From Micromonospora sp. Llam0 (GTDB lineage: Bacteria; Actinomycetota; Actinomycetes; Mycobacteriales; Micromonosporaceae): a stretch of DNA of 64,000 bases. Shown here one piece after another: positions 1-9,218 of this stretch. The position numbers and the translations under genes were made by a program. The notes under the pieces were generated by a model. That model was not told the origin of the DNA and did no database searches. It saw only the letters and a list, made by a program, of their open reading frames with translations. The DNA lies in assembly GCF_003751085.1 (NCBI RefSeq), contig NZ_RJJY01000001.1, positions 2,790,001 to 2,854,000 of the forward strand, in the 5' to 3' direction. Within the stretch, counting starts at the first letter, position 1. Each line of letters begins with the position of its first letter.

Positions 1-56
1 GCAGCCACCACCGTGCACGCTGAGTGATTGGCGAACGGATATGGTTGGAGGAGCAG

Positions 57-1028
57 TCACGGTCGGTCGAGTGTCGGTTCGACCGGTGCCGAGGCGCGCA
101 GATAGGCGATCATGTCGGCAACCCCCTCGTCGAACGACACGTGGGCCCGCCAGCCGAGCCGCTCCGCCGCCCGGTCCGGGCACAAGCGGACCCGCTGCAC
201 CTCACCCGGCAGCGCGGGGCCGTACCTCGGCGCCCCGTCGAACCCCACATGCCGGGCGACCGTCGCGTAGACGCCGGCCACGGAGGTTCCGATACCAGTG
301 CCCACATTGATCAAGCCATGCCCGCGGCTCATGGACCGCACGAACGCGTCCACGACATCCGAGACGTGCACGTAGTCGCGGATGACTGCGCCGTCGCCGT
401 TGATCGTGCAGTCCGCGCCCCTCAGCAGATTGTTCGCGAAGATGGTGACCACGCCCGCCTCACCGTTCGGGTCCTGCCGAGGACCATAGACGTTGCCCAG
501 CGCCAGCGCGACGTAGTCGATGTCCCGGTACCGGCGGTACAGCCGCAGATAGTCGCAGCCGACCCGCTTGGTGAGGCCGTAGAAGGACGACGGCCTCCCC
601 CAGGACTCCTCGGTGAGCGCTGGATCGCCGGGCGGCGGGTCTCCGTAGATCGTGCCTCCACTGGATGCGAAGACGACCTTGTGCACACCGGCGTCGGCCG
701 CGGCCTCCATGAGGTTGACGAGACCGAGGACGTTGCAGCGGACATCCAACAACGGGTCGCGCATGGAGACGTTGACGCCTGGCTGCGCGCCAATGAGCAT
801 GATCAACTCTGGCCGCAAGGACCGTACCAGTGCGGCCGCCGCAGGTTCCGCGATGTCCAGCCGGTGGAACTGCTTCTCGGCGAGCCCACGGGCCCGGGCG
901 GCGTCGAGGTTCTCCGGGCGTCCGGTGGACAGGTCGTCGATAACAGACACATCGTGCGACGCGGCGAGCAGTGCGTCCACCACGTGTGAGCCGATGAAAC
1001 CTGCACCTCCGGTGACCAGTACCTTCAC
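57..1028 (-). CDS. NAD-dependent sugar-nucleotide epimerase/dehydratase
   Basis: A 323-residue extended SDR of the UDP-glucose 4-epimerase type. It should change the C4 configuration, or otherwise modify, a nucleotide-activated sugar in the cytoplasm. The N-terminus carries the Rossmann NAD loop TGGAGFIGSH. Later come the SSGGTIYGDP segment and the catalytic YGLTK (YxxxK). I chose GTG at 1028 because a GGGAGGAAC ribosome site lies just before it and the protein then opens with VKVLVTGG; the longer reading frame adds about 20 unlikely residues. It runs in the same direction as the NRPS genes, but a 293-bp gap with a possible promoter suggests separate transcription. It probably supplies a sugar donor for the glycosyltransferases of the locus. 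The exact substrate cannot be read from sequence. Confidence 0.88.
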   Translation of the reverse strand: MKVLVTGGAGFIGSHVVDALLAASHDVSVIDDLSTGRPENLDAARARGLAEKQFHRLDIAEPAAAALVRSLRPELIMLIGAQPGVNVSMRDPLLDVRCNVLGLVNLMEAAADAGVHKVVFASSGGTIYGDPPPGDPALTEESWGRPSSFYGLTKRVGCDYLRLYRRYRDIDYVALALGNVYGPRQDPNGEAGVVTIFANNLLRGADCTINGDGAVIRDYVHVSDVVDAFVRSMSRGHGLINVGTGIGTSVAGVYATVARHVGFDGAPRYGPALPGEVQRVRLCPDRAAERLGWRAHVSFDEGVADMIAYLRASAPVEPTLDRP

Positions 1029-1238
1029 GAGTTCCTCCCGTAGCAACGTCACCTGGTACGTCTGAGGCCGGCGCCGTGCTTCCGCCACCGGTGCGGACGA
1101 TCACCGCTCGCCAGCCGTCAGCCGCCCGCACGCGGGTCGGCGCCGATCCACGTTGCGCCTGTCGAACTACACCAGGAGCCACGTTGGAGCATCCACGTGG
1201 CCTTCGGCCGACAGCAATTTTAGACCGACCTTCGTCAA

Positions 1239-1265
1239 TGTATAGGCACCGCTGCCGCTCGTCAA
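1239..1265 (-). promoter_or_regulatory. Candidate sigma-70-like promoter for the epimerase gene
   Basis: Reading leftward there is TTGACG (1260-1265), a 15-nt spacer and TATACA (1239-1244). The spacer is short, so this is a weak call. It lies in the 1029-1321 gap about 210 bp before the epimerase start. The rest of that gap shows no gene. Confidence 0.3.
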
Positions 1266-1321
1266 TTTCCGAAATGCCGTTTTCCGCCCATGGAAACAGG
1301 TCACCGAACACCGGGTGACTC

Positions 1322-3124
1322 TCACCCAGTCAATACAGTGGCGAGTCGCCAGATCTGAAGCCTGGCTGGGTAGCTGTGACGAATGTGGGCCGGGTCGGCG
1401 TCGAGGAGCTCTTTCACCCGATCGATGTCAAGGTATTTCCAGACGGGGTGATCCTTCGATGCCGGTATCCGATCCATAATCCGGCGCTGTATACCCGCGA
1501 TAGGATCCGTTGCGGGATCCGAATCGGCACGATCAGCGAGTTCCGTGCGGTGGATCAGCCACTCGCGGTCACGTACACGCTCTTGGCGCCCCCCGTAGCG
1601 ACCGCTCCGGCTGCAGTACGGGGTATCGTGAAGATCCGGGCCGAGCAGTGCGGTCAATTCCCGGTGAAAGCGTGCGCCCATCCGATCCTCAAGTGGCTGG
1701 CTCAGCATTGCCGGCCACAGTCGCCTGCTGACCAGTGGCGAAATCCCGTCCTGCCGGTAGTCGTACGGCACCGTTTTCATACCGTGCCAAGTCCCGAAGT
1801 ATTCGAGGAAGCACAATTCCGGCACATCGGAGAGCGCGAAGCCTTCGTCGACCGCCCGCTCGACGAAAGACGTCAACCATTTGCGAAACATGTTGAGGGC
1901 TGATGGCGATGCGATCGAGCGCACATGGGTCGGAACATATCGGCGCATCATCCCCTCGATCATCTCCTGTGGGGTCCGGGCATCCCGGTACTGATCGAAG
2001 TTTCCGGCACGACCCCAGTGAGCATCGAATGATCCGCGGGAGAACTCACCGCCGACACCGTCGAAGACCAGGAGCGGGCGGGGGGCGTGCGGCGGCGATT
2101 CGAGCAGCAGGTCGGTGATCTCCTCCCAGCTGATCGTCCCCGGCGAACCGGCCCGGAGGAAGGCGGCTGCGGCGTCCGTCGCCCGGTAGATCGGGACGGA
2201 GTCGCCGATGTCCCGGACATGATGGTCGAACCTCAGCAGCCGGGCGAGGGTCCGGCTCAGTTCGACGTCCTCGGTCAGCGGATACCCGGGCAGGTACTCG
2301 AAGGCCATGCACGTCGCCGAGACCTCGACCCCGGCCTCCCGCAGAGCCGCGCCGACCAGCCGGGAGTCGTACCCACCCGTCAGGTGGACGTGACGAGCGC
2401 GCCCGGGCCAGTCCGCAGACGCGGCCGACACCGCGACGAGATCGCGCGCCGCCTGGGCGTAGTCCGTGGGGCCCTGCCGGAAGTCCTCGGGGGACACCCG
2501 GTTGAGCGGCACGGCACTCTGCTGTCCGTCGGCGGAGAACCGGGTGAGGGTGCCCGGCTCGACCCGGTCGACGAGATCGCTCATCGGCTGCCCCGTCGTG
2601 GCGTTCCCCGTCACGACGAACGCCGCCAGCGTGCTCTCCCGGATCGGATCCGTGACCTCGCTGACGAGCGGGGCGACGTTGGCCAGCCAGAAGGCACCGC
2701 CCCGGCGGGAGACGAAGATCGGCAGCAGGCCCGCAGGGTCGGTTACGAGGCGCACCGCGTCGTCCGCCACGTCGATGACCGCGAACCTGCCGTCGAGCCG
2801 CCTCAGCAGTTCCGGCGGCGCCCCGAGGTACGAGGACGGGTCGATCGCGCGGCGGCCGTCCGCGTCCGGCCCGTCCCAGAGCACGGGACGCCCGGCGAAC
2901 AGCGAGAATCTGTCACCCGCCGGGAAGGTGTACTCGATGCCGCCGAGTTCCGCTGGCGCGTGCGCCACCCACCGGCAGTGGATCGTGCCGCCGGGCGAGT
3001 TCCACGTGCCCGTCTCGGTGAGGGTGCCGGGCGAGTGCGAGCCCGCGAAGGCGCTCAGCCGGCGGGCGGCGGCCGCGTCGAGCTCGCGGGACGCCCTGCC
3101 AATACGAAGAACGAAGGCAATCAT
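1322..3124 (-). CDS. Asparagine-synthetase-like amide-forming enzyme
   Basis: A 600-residue member of the asparagine synthetase family. The ATP-pyrophosphatase motif reads LTGGYDSRL at about residue 245, a variant of SGGxDS, so carboxylate adenylation followed by amide formation is likely. The protein starts M-I-A-F. It lacks the cysteine at position 2 that canonical glutamine-dependent enzymes use, so it probably does not hydrolyse glutamine; ammonia or another amine would be the nucleophile, as in lasso-peptide and beta-lactam cyclases. Its ATG directly follows the stop of the acyl carrier protein gene, and its GGAGG ribosome site lies inside that gene. This suggests translational coupling and perhaps a shared substrate, such as amidation or cyclisation of a carrier-derived acid. 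Substrate unknown. Confidence 0.82.
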   Translation of the reverse strand: MIAFVLRIGRASRELDAAAARRLSAFAGSHSPGTLTETGTWNSPGGTIHCRWVAHAPAELGGIEYTFPAGDRFSLFAGRPVLWDGPDADGRRAIDPSSYLGAPPELLRRLDGRFAVIDVADDAVRLVTDPAGLLPIFVSRRGGAFWLANVAPLVSEVTDPIRESTLAAFVVTGNATTGQPMSDLVDRVEPGTLTRFSADGQQSAVPLNRVSPEDFRQGPTDYAQAARDLVAVSAASADWPGRARHVHLTGGYDSRLVGAALREAGVEVSATCMAFEYLPGYPLTEDVELSRTLARLLRFDHHVRDIGDSVPIYRATDAAAAFLRAGSPGTISWEEITDLLLESPPHAPRPLLVFDGVGGEFSRGSFDAHWGRAGNFDQYRDARTPQEMIEGMMRRYVPTHVRSIASPSALNMFRKWLTSFVERAVDEGFALSDVPELCFLEYFGTWHGMKTVPYDYRQDGISPLVSRRLWPAMLSQPLEDRMGARFHRELTALLGPDLHDTPYCSRSGRYGGRQERVRDREWLIHRTELADRADSDPATDPIAGIQRRIMDRIPASKDHPVWKYLDIDRVKELLDADPAHIRHSYPARLQIWRLATVLTG

Positions 3125-3424
3125 CTATCCTCCGTACGGACGGCCGAGATCGACTATTGCCTGCTCCTGATCGGACTCGTGCGAGCGCAGATCGTCGACC
3201 ACGCCCCAGAGCGTCGCCGCGTCGCCGAAGGTCTGCAGGTTGATGTAGTCGTCGGGAAACTCCACCTCGAACTCGTCCTCGATTTCCACCAGGATTGAGA
3301 TCAGCGCCCGCGAGTCGAGTCCCAGGTCAATCAGCGACCGGCCGGCGATCGGGGCACCGCCCGACAGCGGCAGATACCGGCGCAGGATGGTGTCGAACGT
3401 GTCGGGCCACCGACTGCCAGTCAT
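3125..3424 (-). CDS. Free-standing acyl/peptidyl carrier protein
   Basis: A 99-residue discrete carrier protein. The phosphopantetheine attachment site reads LGLDSRAL, with the serine in the expected place at the start of helix 2, followed by an acidic EIEDEFEVEF helix typical of carriers. The start ATG has a strong GGGAGGA ribosome site. It sits between the exporter genes and the asparagine-synthetase-like gene and is tightly coupled to the latter. The two NRPS proteins of this operon have carrier-like tails that lack the serine, so this protein is the best candidate for holding the activated amino acid or acyl intermediate in trans. Confidence 0.85.
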   Translation of the reverse strand: MTGSRWPDTFDTILRRYLPLSGGAPIAGRSLIDLGLDSRALISILVEIEDEFEVEFPDDYINLQTFGDAATLWGVVDDLRSHESDQEQAIVDLGRPYGG

Positions 3425-3633
3425 GCGTTCCTCCCATGGCCTTGGAATTGCTGGGCCGCGCTGAACACGGGCCTCCCGGCTTTCGCGGACGTCGGGGGTT
3501 GCGCAGCGAAACTCGCCGCCGCGGCGGCGTCCGGGGTCTCACCGCACGGAAGTCATCCCGGGCGTGATCGGGGTGCCCGGATGAGCGGTCCTCTCCATAC
3601 TGGATGACAACGGTTCGCTCATCAAGCGAGCGG

Positions 3634-5445
3634 TCAGACCGCGTAGGCAGCGGACTGGATGCGGTACAGCTCGGCGTAACGTCCCGCGGCGGCCATGAGC
3701 TCCTCGTGCGATCCGGCCTCGATGAGGCGACCGGCGTCCATGACGAGGATCAGGTCGGCACCGGCCACGGTGGAGAAGCGGTGCGACACGATAATCGTGA
3801 TCGTGCCGGCCTGCCGGGCGCTGGCCCGGGCGCGGGCCATGTGGTGCTGAAAGACCGCATGCTCACTGGGGGCGTCGAGCGACGCGGTGGGCTCGTCCAG
3901 CACCAGCAGGGCGGGGGCAGGGCGCATGCAGGCCCGGGCCAGCGCGGTCTTCTGCCACTGCCCCTCGGACAGCTCGACACCGCCCAGTTCCGCCCCCAGC
4001 TCGGTGTCGAGCCCTTCGGGCAGTTCGGCCAGCAGCCCGGCCGCGTCGGCCTCGGCGACGGCGGCGAGCACGTCCGCGTCGCCGGGCGCGGTCCGCGCGG
4101 GGTCGTCCGCGAAGCCGCCAAGCTGGATCGTTTCCCTGAAGGTGGCGTTGTAGCGGCCGAAGTCCTGGAACGCGGCGCTGATGCCCGACCGCCAGGCGGC
4201 GGTGTCGAGCGCGGTGAGGTCGGTGCCGTCGACGGTGATCGTTCCGGCACACGGCCGGTAGAACTTGCATAGCAGCTTGATCAGAGTCGTCTTGCCCGAG
4301 CCGTACTCGCCGACGACGGCGACCACCGACCCGGCCGGCAGCGCGACGCTGACGTCGTCGAGAGCGGGCCGGGTCGTGCCCGGGTAGGTGTAGGAAAGAC
4401 CGGACAGGACGATGCCGGTGCCCTGACCGGCCGCCGGCGGACGCGGGGCGCCGGCGGACGCCTCGGTCCGTTCCGTCGCGGCGTAGGACCGCAGCCACAG
4501 CAACGGGTCCAGCAGCCGCCGGGATCCGGCCGCGACGACGGTCCGCTGGACCGTGGTCCCGATCGACCCACGCAGGCTGTTTGCCACCGTGACCGTGAGG
4601 ACGACGTCGCCCGTGCTGCCCTGCCCGTGCGCCGCCTGCCAGATCACCAGCGCCAGTCCGGCCATGAAGCCGGTGGCGAACACACACCATCCGGCGGCCC
4701 GCCACCAGGCGGCGGCGACTTGTGCCCGCGTCCGCCGCCGGATCGCCGCGTCGTACGCGGCCTCCTGCCGGGACACCAGGTCAGCGGCCGACGCCGACAG
4801 CCGGATCTCCTTGCCCGCGGTGGCCGAGGTCGCCATCTCGAACAGGTGCCGCTGTACCCGGAAGTCCTCCGCCGAGTCGGTCTCCGCCCGCGAGATGCCC
4901 GCGCTGGCCCGGCTGTCGAACCAGAGCGGCGCGGCGGCGAAGGCCAGCAGGAACAGCAGCCAAGGGCTGACGTCGCCCAGCACGATCAGGCTGAGAGCTA
5001 CCTCGCCCGCGCCGAACACGGCCAGTAGCACCGACCACGGCAGGTCAGCCAGGCCCCAGGCGGCGAAGCGCAGCGTTGTGATCCGGTCGAGGTAGTCGGT
5101 GCGCTCCAGATGCCCGATGCCCTCGATGCCGAGGACCGACTGGACGATCCCGCCCTCCACGTCGTCGAACCCGACCCGCTCGACCAGGACGATACGCAGC
5201 CAGTCCATGATGGTGTTGAACACCAGGGCGAGGCACGACACCAGGGCCAGGCCGACGGCGGCATACACCGCCGCAGTCGCCTGGCGGGACGCGCTCGCGT
5301 CGACGACCGAGCGCAGCGCCAGCGCGGTGGTAACCGGGACCGCCATGTTGATCAGCAGCAGCGCGACCATGGCCGTCGTGAGCGCGGGCATCCGGCGGAA
5401 GCACAGCCCGAGAACCTCGGCCCACACCCGCACGTATCTGCTCAC
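3634..5445 (-). CDS. ABC half-transporter, permease plus ATPase (exporter)
   Basis: A 603-residue type IV ABC half-exporter. About 330 residues of membrane domain precede a nucleotide-binding domain with Walker A GEYGSGKTT, signature LSEGQWQK, Walker B LLVLDEPTASLD and switch histidine in IIVSHRFSTV. The true start is GTG at 5445, overlapping the stop of the upstream half-transporter by 4 bp; a long reading frame continuing to 7236 is an artefact. The signature is LSEGQ rather than LSGGQ, which occurs in heterodimeric exporters with one weaker site. Together with its partner it probably exports the cluster product and contributes to self-protection. Confidence 0.9.
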   Translation of the reverse strand: MSRYVRVWAEVLGLCFRRMPALTTAMVALLLINMAVPVTTALALRSVVDASASRQATAAVYAAVGLALVSCLALVFNTIMDWLRIVLVERVGFDDVEGGIVQSVLGIEGIGHLERTDYLDRITTLRFAAWGLADLPWSVLLAVFGAGEVALSLIVLGDVSPWLLFLLAFAAAPLWFDSRASAGISRAETDSAEDFRVQRHLFEMATSATAGKEIRLSASAADLVSRQEAAYDAAIRRRTRAQVAAAWWRAAGWCVFATGFMAGLALVIWQAAHGQGSTGDVVLTVTVANSLRGSIGTTVQRTVVAAGSRRLLDPLLWLRSYAATERTEASAGAPRPPAAGQGTGIVLSGLSYTYPGTTRPALDDVSVALPAGSVVAVVGEYGSGKTTLIKLLCKFYRPCAGTITVDGTDLTALDTAAWRSGISAAFQDFGRYNATFRETIQLGGFADDPARTAPGDADVLAAVAEADAAGLLAELPEGLDTELGAELGGVELSEGQWQKTALARACMRPAPALLVLDEPTASLDAPSEHAVFQHHMARARASARQAGTITIIVSHRFSTVAGADLILVMDAGRLIEAGSHEELMAAAGRYAELYRIQSAAYAV

Positions 5446-7304
5446 GCGGTCTCCCGGTCGTCGTAGCCCTGCCGGAACCGCTCCGCCTGCAGCTCGAACA
5501 TCGCCGCGTACCGGCCGCCCAGGGCCATCAGCTCGTCGTGCGTCCCCGACTCGCCGATCCGCCCTCCGGTCCCGTCGGCGCCCCTCTCGAGGAGCACGAT
5601 CCGGTCCGCCTGACGCACCGTGGACAGCCGGTGCGAGACCAGCACCACGCTGGCCTTCCCGGCTCGCCCGGCCAGCCGCTGGAACAGCTCGAACTCCGTC
5701 CGTACGTCCAGGTGCGCGGTCGGCTCGTCCAGCACCAGCAGCCAGGCGCCCGTTTCCAGCCCGTACAGCGCCCGGGCCAGCACCACCTGCTGCCACTGCC
5801 CGCCGGACAGGTCCACCCCGCCGGTACGCGACCGCGCCAGCGGCGTGTCCCATCGGTCCGGCAGCCGGCGGAGCACCTCGTCGAAGCCCGACTCCCGGGC
5901 GGCGGCCTCCAGCGCGGCGTGCTGCGGCACGGCGAGGGTCACGTTCTCCCGGGCGGTCAACTCCCACTTGGCGAAGTCCTGGAACACCGCCGAGACCTGC
6001 CGCTGCCAGCCCGGCCGGTCCTCGGAGATGTCGGCGCCGTCCACGGTGACGCGGCCCCGCGACGGTTCGTACAGCCCGGTGAGTACCTTGATCAGCGTCG
6101 ACTTGCCGGCACCGTTCAGCCCCACGACCGCGAGCAGCTCCCCCGGCCGGATTTCGAGGTCGAGGCCCTCCAGCACGGGTGTGCTGCTGCCCGGATAGGA
6201 GAAGCTCACCCGCTCGAAACGGACCCGGCGGGCCACCGCCGTCCCGCCGGCCGGCCGCGGTTGCGCCGGCTCGGTCACCAGGGCGGTCCCGAGCCGGGCC
6301 CGCAGTTCGCGCATCGCGCGCAGGCCCGGCAGCGCGCCCTCCACGGTCATGAGTGGCATGACGTTGCCGATCATCCCGGCGACCGAGACGCCGGCGATGA
6401 GCACGGCTGTCTCGATCCCCACGGAGCGGTACCCGGCTGCGGTTCCCGCCGCGACCACCGCGTAGCACACCGCCAGCGCCACCCCGCTCAGCCCCATCGT
6501 GGTCAGCGGCATGGTGACGCACATCGTGAGCCGGCCACGCCACACCGGGTCGAACATCGCGTGCCTGTGCCACTGGCTGCGCCCGAGTGCCCAGTGCCCG
6601 AACCCGAAGACCCGCACCTCCTTGCCAGCGGCGGCCGACATCGCGACCCCCTGCCAGTAGTACGTGCGCCGCAGGTGCCCCGACCCGGCGAGCCACCGCC
6701 GCTGGTCGCGGCGGACCAGCCGCAGGCCGATTTCCCGCCCGGCCCACGCCGGGATCACGAGTGCGGGAACCAGCCACCACGCGTAGGCCACCAGCACCGT
6801 GCAGGACGCGATGATCCCGACATAGCGGAACAGGTTGCCGATCTGGGCCACCACCGCGCTGCCTGGAGTGCTCTCGGTCCAGTTGTCCGGGTCCGCGTTC
6901 GCGATCCGGATCAGATCCCGGGTCTGCTGGCTCTCCAGCGTGGTGAGGGTCGGTGCGGACGCGGCGAGGCGGGTCACCGCCGCCCGGTGCCTGCCGTCGA
7001 TCCGTGACTGCACCGCGAAGCCCAGCGGCGCGCTCGCCGCGTCCAGCAGATATCCGGCCACCAGCGCCACGCCGAAGGCCAGCAGCGGCAGCACCGACCC
7101 GCCGAGGTCGAGCCGGCGTTGGAGCGACCCCACCAGCAGACCCATAGTCACCGCCGCCGCCGCCGGGATCAGCGCTGCGGCCAGATGCAGCGCGCACAGT
7201 GCCAGGCCCAGCGGCCATCCCGCGTCGCGCAGCCATTTCAGCAGTTCACGACGCTCCCGGAACGCCGTGGATTTTCGAAACGGACCGGCATCCGCCAGGG
7301 CCAC
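5442..7304 (-). CDS. ABC half-transporter, permease plus ATPase (exporter partner)
   Basis: A 620-residue ABC half-exporter with N-terminal membrane helices and a C-terminal ATPase. Motifs are Walker A GLNGAGKST, signature LSGGQWQQ, Walker B LLVLDEPTAHLD and H-loop VLVSHRLSTV, so this subunit carries the canonical set. GTG at 7304 is preceded by GGGAG at a suitable distance. Its last bases overlap the start of the second half-transporter (GTGA), which is strong evidence for a heterodimer. A 136-bp gap separates it from the methyltransferase gene upstream. Likely cargo is the metabolite made by the surrounding NRPS and sugar genes, though no substrate specificity can be read from the sequence. 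Confidence 0.9.
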   Translation of the reverse strand: MALADAGPFRKSTAFRERRELLKWLRDAGWPLGLALCALHLAAALIPAAAAVTMGLLVGSLQRRLDLGGSVLPLLAFGVALVAGYLLDAASAPLGFAVQSRIDGRHRAAVTRLAASAPTLTTLESQQTRDLIRIANADPDNWTESTPGSAVVAQIGNLFRYVGIIASCTVLVAYAWWLVPALVIPAWAGREIGLRLVRRDQRRWLAGSGHLRRTYYWQGVAMSAAAGKEVRVFGFGHWALGRSQWHRHAMFDPVWRGRLTMCVTMPLTTMGLSGVALAVCYAVVAAGTAAGYRSVGIETAVLIAGVSVAGMIGNVMPLMTVEGALPGLRAMRELRARLGTALVTEPAQPRPAGGTAVARRVRFERVSFSYPGSSTPVLEGLDLEIRPGELLAVVGLNGAGKSTLIKVLTGLYEPSRGRVTVDGADISEDRPGWQRQVSAVFQDFAKWELTARENVTLAVPQHAALEAAARESGFDEVLRRLPDRWDTPLARSRTGGVDLSGGQWQQVVLARALYGLETGAWLLVLDEPTAHLDVRTEFELFQRLAGRAGKASVVLVSHRLSTVRQADRIVLLERGADGTGGRIGESGTHDELMALGGRYAAMFELQAERFRQGYDDRETA

Positions 7305-7440
7305 GCGGGTCTCCCATTGACTCGACCGAAGTTACCTCTGTCGATTTTCGGGGGACAGGCTATCACAGTGTTGCCGGCGATCGGTCGGCCGTTTCCGCAG
7401 TATTAGCAAAGGCGGCTGAGCCCGGACCTCGCGGATCGGA

Positions 7441-8172
7441 TCACAGCCATTCGGCGCCGTGTTTCGGGGCTTCCAGTCGATCGAGCCCAGAGCTACGTTT
7501 CTCGACCACCGCCACGAACGGGTAGATCGCTACGGAGGCCACGGTCGTCTGTACGGGATTCGCCGGAAAATCGTAGGATCTCTCCGCCATCTCGTGGAGC
7601 TCCCCGCTCAGGCCGGAGAGGTAGTCCCAGAAGTGGTGGGTCGAGCGGTGAATGTCCTCGCAGAGATAGACCCCACCGGGGCGCAGGTGGGGAAAGAGTT
7701 CCTCGAACGCCGTGATCTGCTGATGCGCATGATGGCCGCCGTCGTCGATGACGATGTCGAACCCGTCCGGCGTCTCGGCGATCAGCTTGCGCAGGAACGA
7801 CCGATCCGCCTGGTCGCCAATGAAGACGGTCGTGCCGGAATCCTCGTACGCAAGGCACGCCGGCTCGATGTCCAGCCCGTAGATCTGAGCACCGGGGCCG
7901 AAGTAGTCCCGCCACATACGCAAGCTTCCGCCGCTGTAGACTCCGATCTCCATGACCCGCGGGCCGTTCCCGGCGAAGCGTCCGAAGTGCCGTTCGTAGA
8001 TCGGGAAGTAGTGACGCCATTTCCAGATCCCCGGCCCCGTGGTGTTCCGGTCGAAGAAACTCTCCAGCCGTCCGGGATCGGCGGCAGGAAGCGGGGACGG
8101 CATGGTCAGCGACTCAGCAAAACGCTTACCGGCAGCTTTCCGGCTTTCGCTTTCTTGCGCATTCGTTTCCAT
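7441..8172 (-). CDS. Class I SAM methyltransferase, MycE/sugar O-methyltransferase-like
   Basis: A 243-residue class I SAM-dependent methyltransferase. The SAM-binding motif is VMEIGVYSGGS, followed by YGLDIEP (acidic residue for the ribose) and DGFDIVIDDGGHH, the metal-binding-type segment seen in MycE-like enzymes and cephalosporin-hydroxylase-type proteins. LRPGGVYLCEDI marks the next core strand. Such proteins O-methylate sugars or hydroxyls of antibiotics. Its position between a glycosyltransferase-like gene and the exporter genes suggests methylation of a sugar in the product. No clear ribosome site precedes ATG 8172; a later in-frame ATG (the MPSPLP start) is possible. The target hydroxyl is unknown. 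Confidence 0.8.
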   Translation of the reverse strand: METNAQESESRKAAGKRFAESLTMPSPLPAADPGRLESFFDRNTTGPGIWKWRHYFPIYERHFGRFAGNGPRVMEIGVYSGGSLRMWRDYFGPGAQIYGLDIEPACLAYEDSGTTVFIGDQADRSFLRKLIAETPDGFDIVIDDGGHHAHQQITAFEELFPHLRPGGVYLCEDIHRSTHHFWDYLSGLSGELHEMAERSYDFPANPVQTTVASVAIYPFVAVVEKRSSGLDRLEAPKHGAEWL

Positions 8173-8223
8173 GCGCCGAGGGTAGCCGGGCCGGTCAGCG
8201 ACGGGGAGTCCACCACGGCACGA

Positions 8224-9111
8224 TCACGCCACGGTCGGATCCGCCGCGTCATCGCCCGAACGGAAAACGTGGAGTGCGGCGGCACGCGCCAGGAGCCTGA
8301 CCTGGAAGTCGAAAGTGAACAGGCCCCGGTTGCTGCCGGTGCCGGTGAGAATGGTCCCGCCCTCCGGAACTGTCGCCCGGCCGTCGATGTGATCGATCAG
8401 CGGCGGGTCGCCGAAGTCACCGAGAAGGAAGATCCCCCATTCCGCGCTGGCGCGGTCGAAACCGAATCTAATAATGTCGGCCAGATACTTGCGATAAATC
8501 GGGATCTCCAGGCCGCGGATGGAATCACCGGGCCGCTCGAAGACCTCGGGCAGCACGACGCGGCGATAGAACTCGGTCCGCGAGAAGTGCGGGCTCGCAG
8601 ACCAGGAGCATGTGCGGACGAGGGGGATCTCGCGTTTCACCGCATCGGGCTTCAGGACCGAATCCGACCCGGCCTCTTCGATGCGGCGCACGCTCAGCCT
8701 GACGTAGTTGATGTCGTTCCACCGTTCGAACGCCGCCAGGACAGCACCGGAGTCGATGGGCCGGATCAACTTCCAGTCGTGTTCGAAATGCAGGGCGTAG
8801 GGAGTGTCGACTCGCTCATATGCGGCCAGCATCGTGCCCCCCACACCAACGGGCCGGCCCAGTTCGACGACCTCGGACTCGGTGCCGAACGCCTTGCTGT
8901 CGGACAGCTTGCGCAGGCGCCGGAGATATTCTGAGTAGGCTTGAGTCGATTCCTCCCCCGGATCGGGATGGCCATCGCAGATGATCAGATGCCGGCAACC
9001 GTGCAGGCCGGCATTCTCGACGATACTTTGAATCGCCTCCAAAATGATATCGGTCGACGGATGGGTCGGGATTACCGACGTGGGCGTGACAATGGTGAGC
9101 TTCGCCTTCAT
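8224..9111 (-). CDS. Glycosyltransferase-2-like protein
   Basis: A 295-residue protein with a GT-A-like opening (LTIVTPTSVIP), a nucleotide-sugar-type segment around ICDGHPDPG and an acidic HFEHDW motif near residue 120 that could bind metal. This fits a family 2-like glycosyltransferase, but the resemblance is partial. The ATG has no ribosome site. It lies 7 nt after a -10 box of a near-consensus promoter, so the mRNA is probably leaderless. It therefore forms its own transcription start within the leftward gene series. It probably attaches a sugar in the same pathway; a structural or regulatory role is not excluded. Confidence 0.6.
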   Translation of the reverse strand: MKAKLTIVTPTSVIPTHPSTDIILEAIQSIVENAGLHGCRHLIICDGHPDPGEESTQAYSEYLRRLRKLSDSKAFGTESEVVELGRPVGVGGTMLAAYERVDTPYALHFEHDWKLIRPIDSGAVLAAFERWNDINYVRLSVRRIEEAGSDSVLKPDAVKREIPLVRTCSWSASPHFSRTEFYRRVVLPEVFERPGDSIRGLEIPIYRKYLADIIRFGFDRASAEWGIFLLGDFGDPPLIDHIDGRATVPEGGTILTGTGSNRGLFTFDFQVRLLARAAALHVFRSGDDAADPTVA

Positions 9112-9118
9112 TTCCAGA

Positions 9119-9147
9119 ATACTAGATCAACCATCACCGGTCGTCAA
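9119..9147 (-). promoter_or_regulatory. Near-consensus promoter giving a leaderless mRNA
   Basis: Leftward TTGACG (9142-9147), an exact 17-nt spacer, then TAGTAT (9119-9124), with ATG of the next gene 7 nt later. The geometry predicts transcription starting at or next to the start codon. Confidence 0.65.
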
Positions 9148-9218
9148 TGTGCCCACGTTGGCCGGGGATATGTTTCCGGTTATCCTCTTCATTTGGTCCG
9201 GGCCAGGCCGCCCGCCGT

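Noticed and set aside
3613..3627. Short hairpin TCGCT/AGCGA just after the exporter gene
   Set aside because: The stem is only 5 bp and has no U tract; too weak to call a terminator.
5446..7236. The first half of a 1200-codon minus-strand frame upstream of the second half-transporter
   Set aside because: Its sequence is Arg/Gly/Pro-rich shadow of the in-frame ABC gene 5442-7304; the real gene starts at GTG 5445.
7459..8934. 491-codon plus-strand frame
   Set aside because: Crosses two minus-strand genes with recognised motifs; no own motif.
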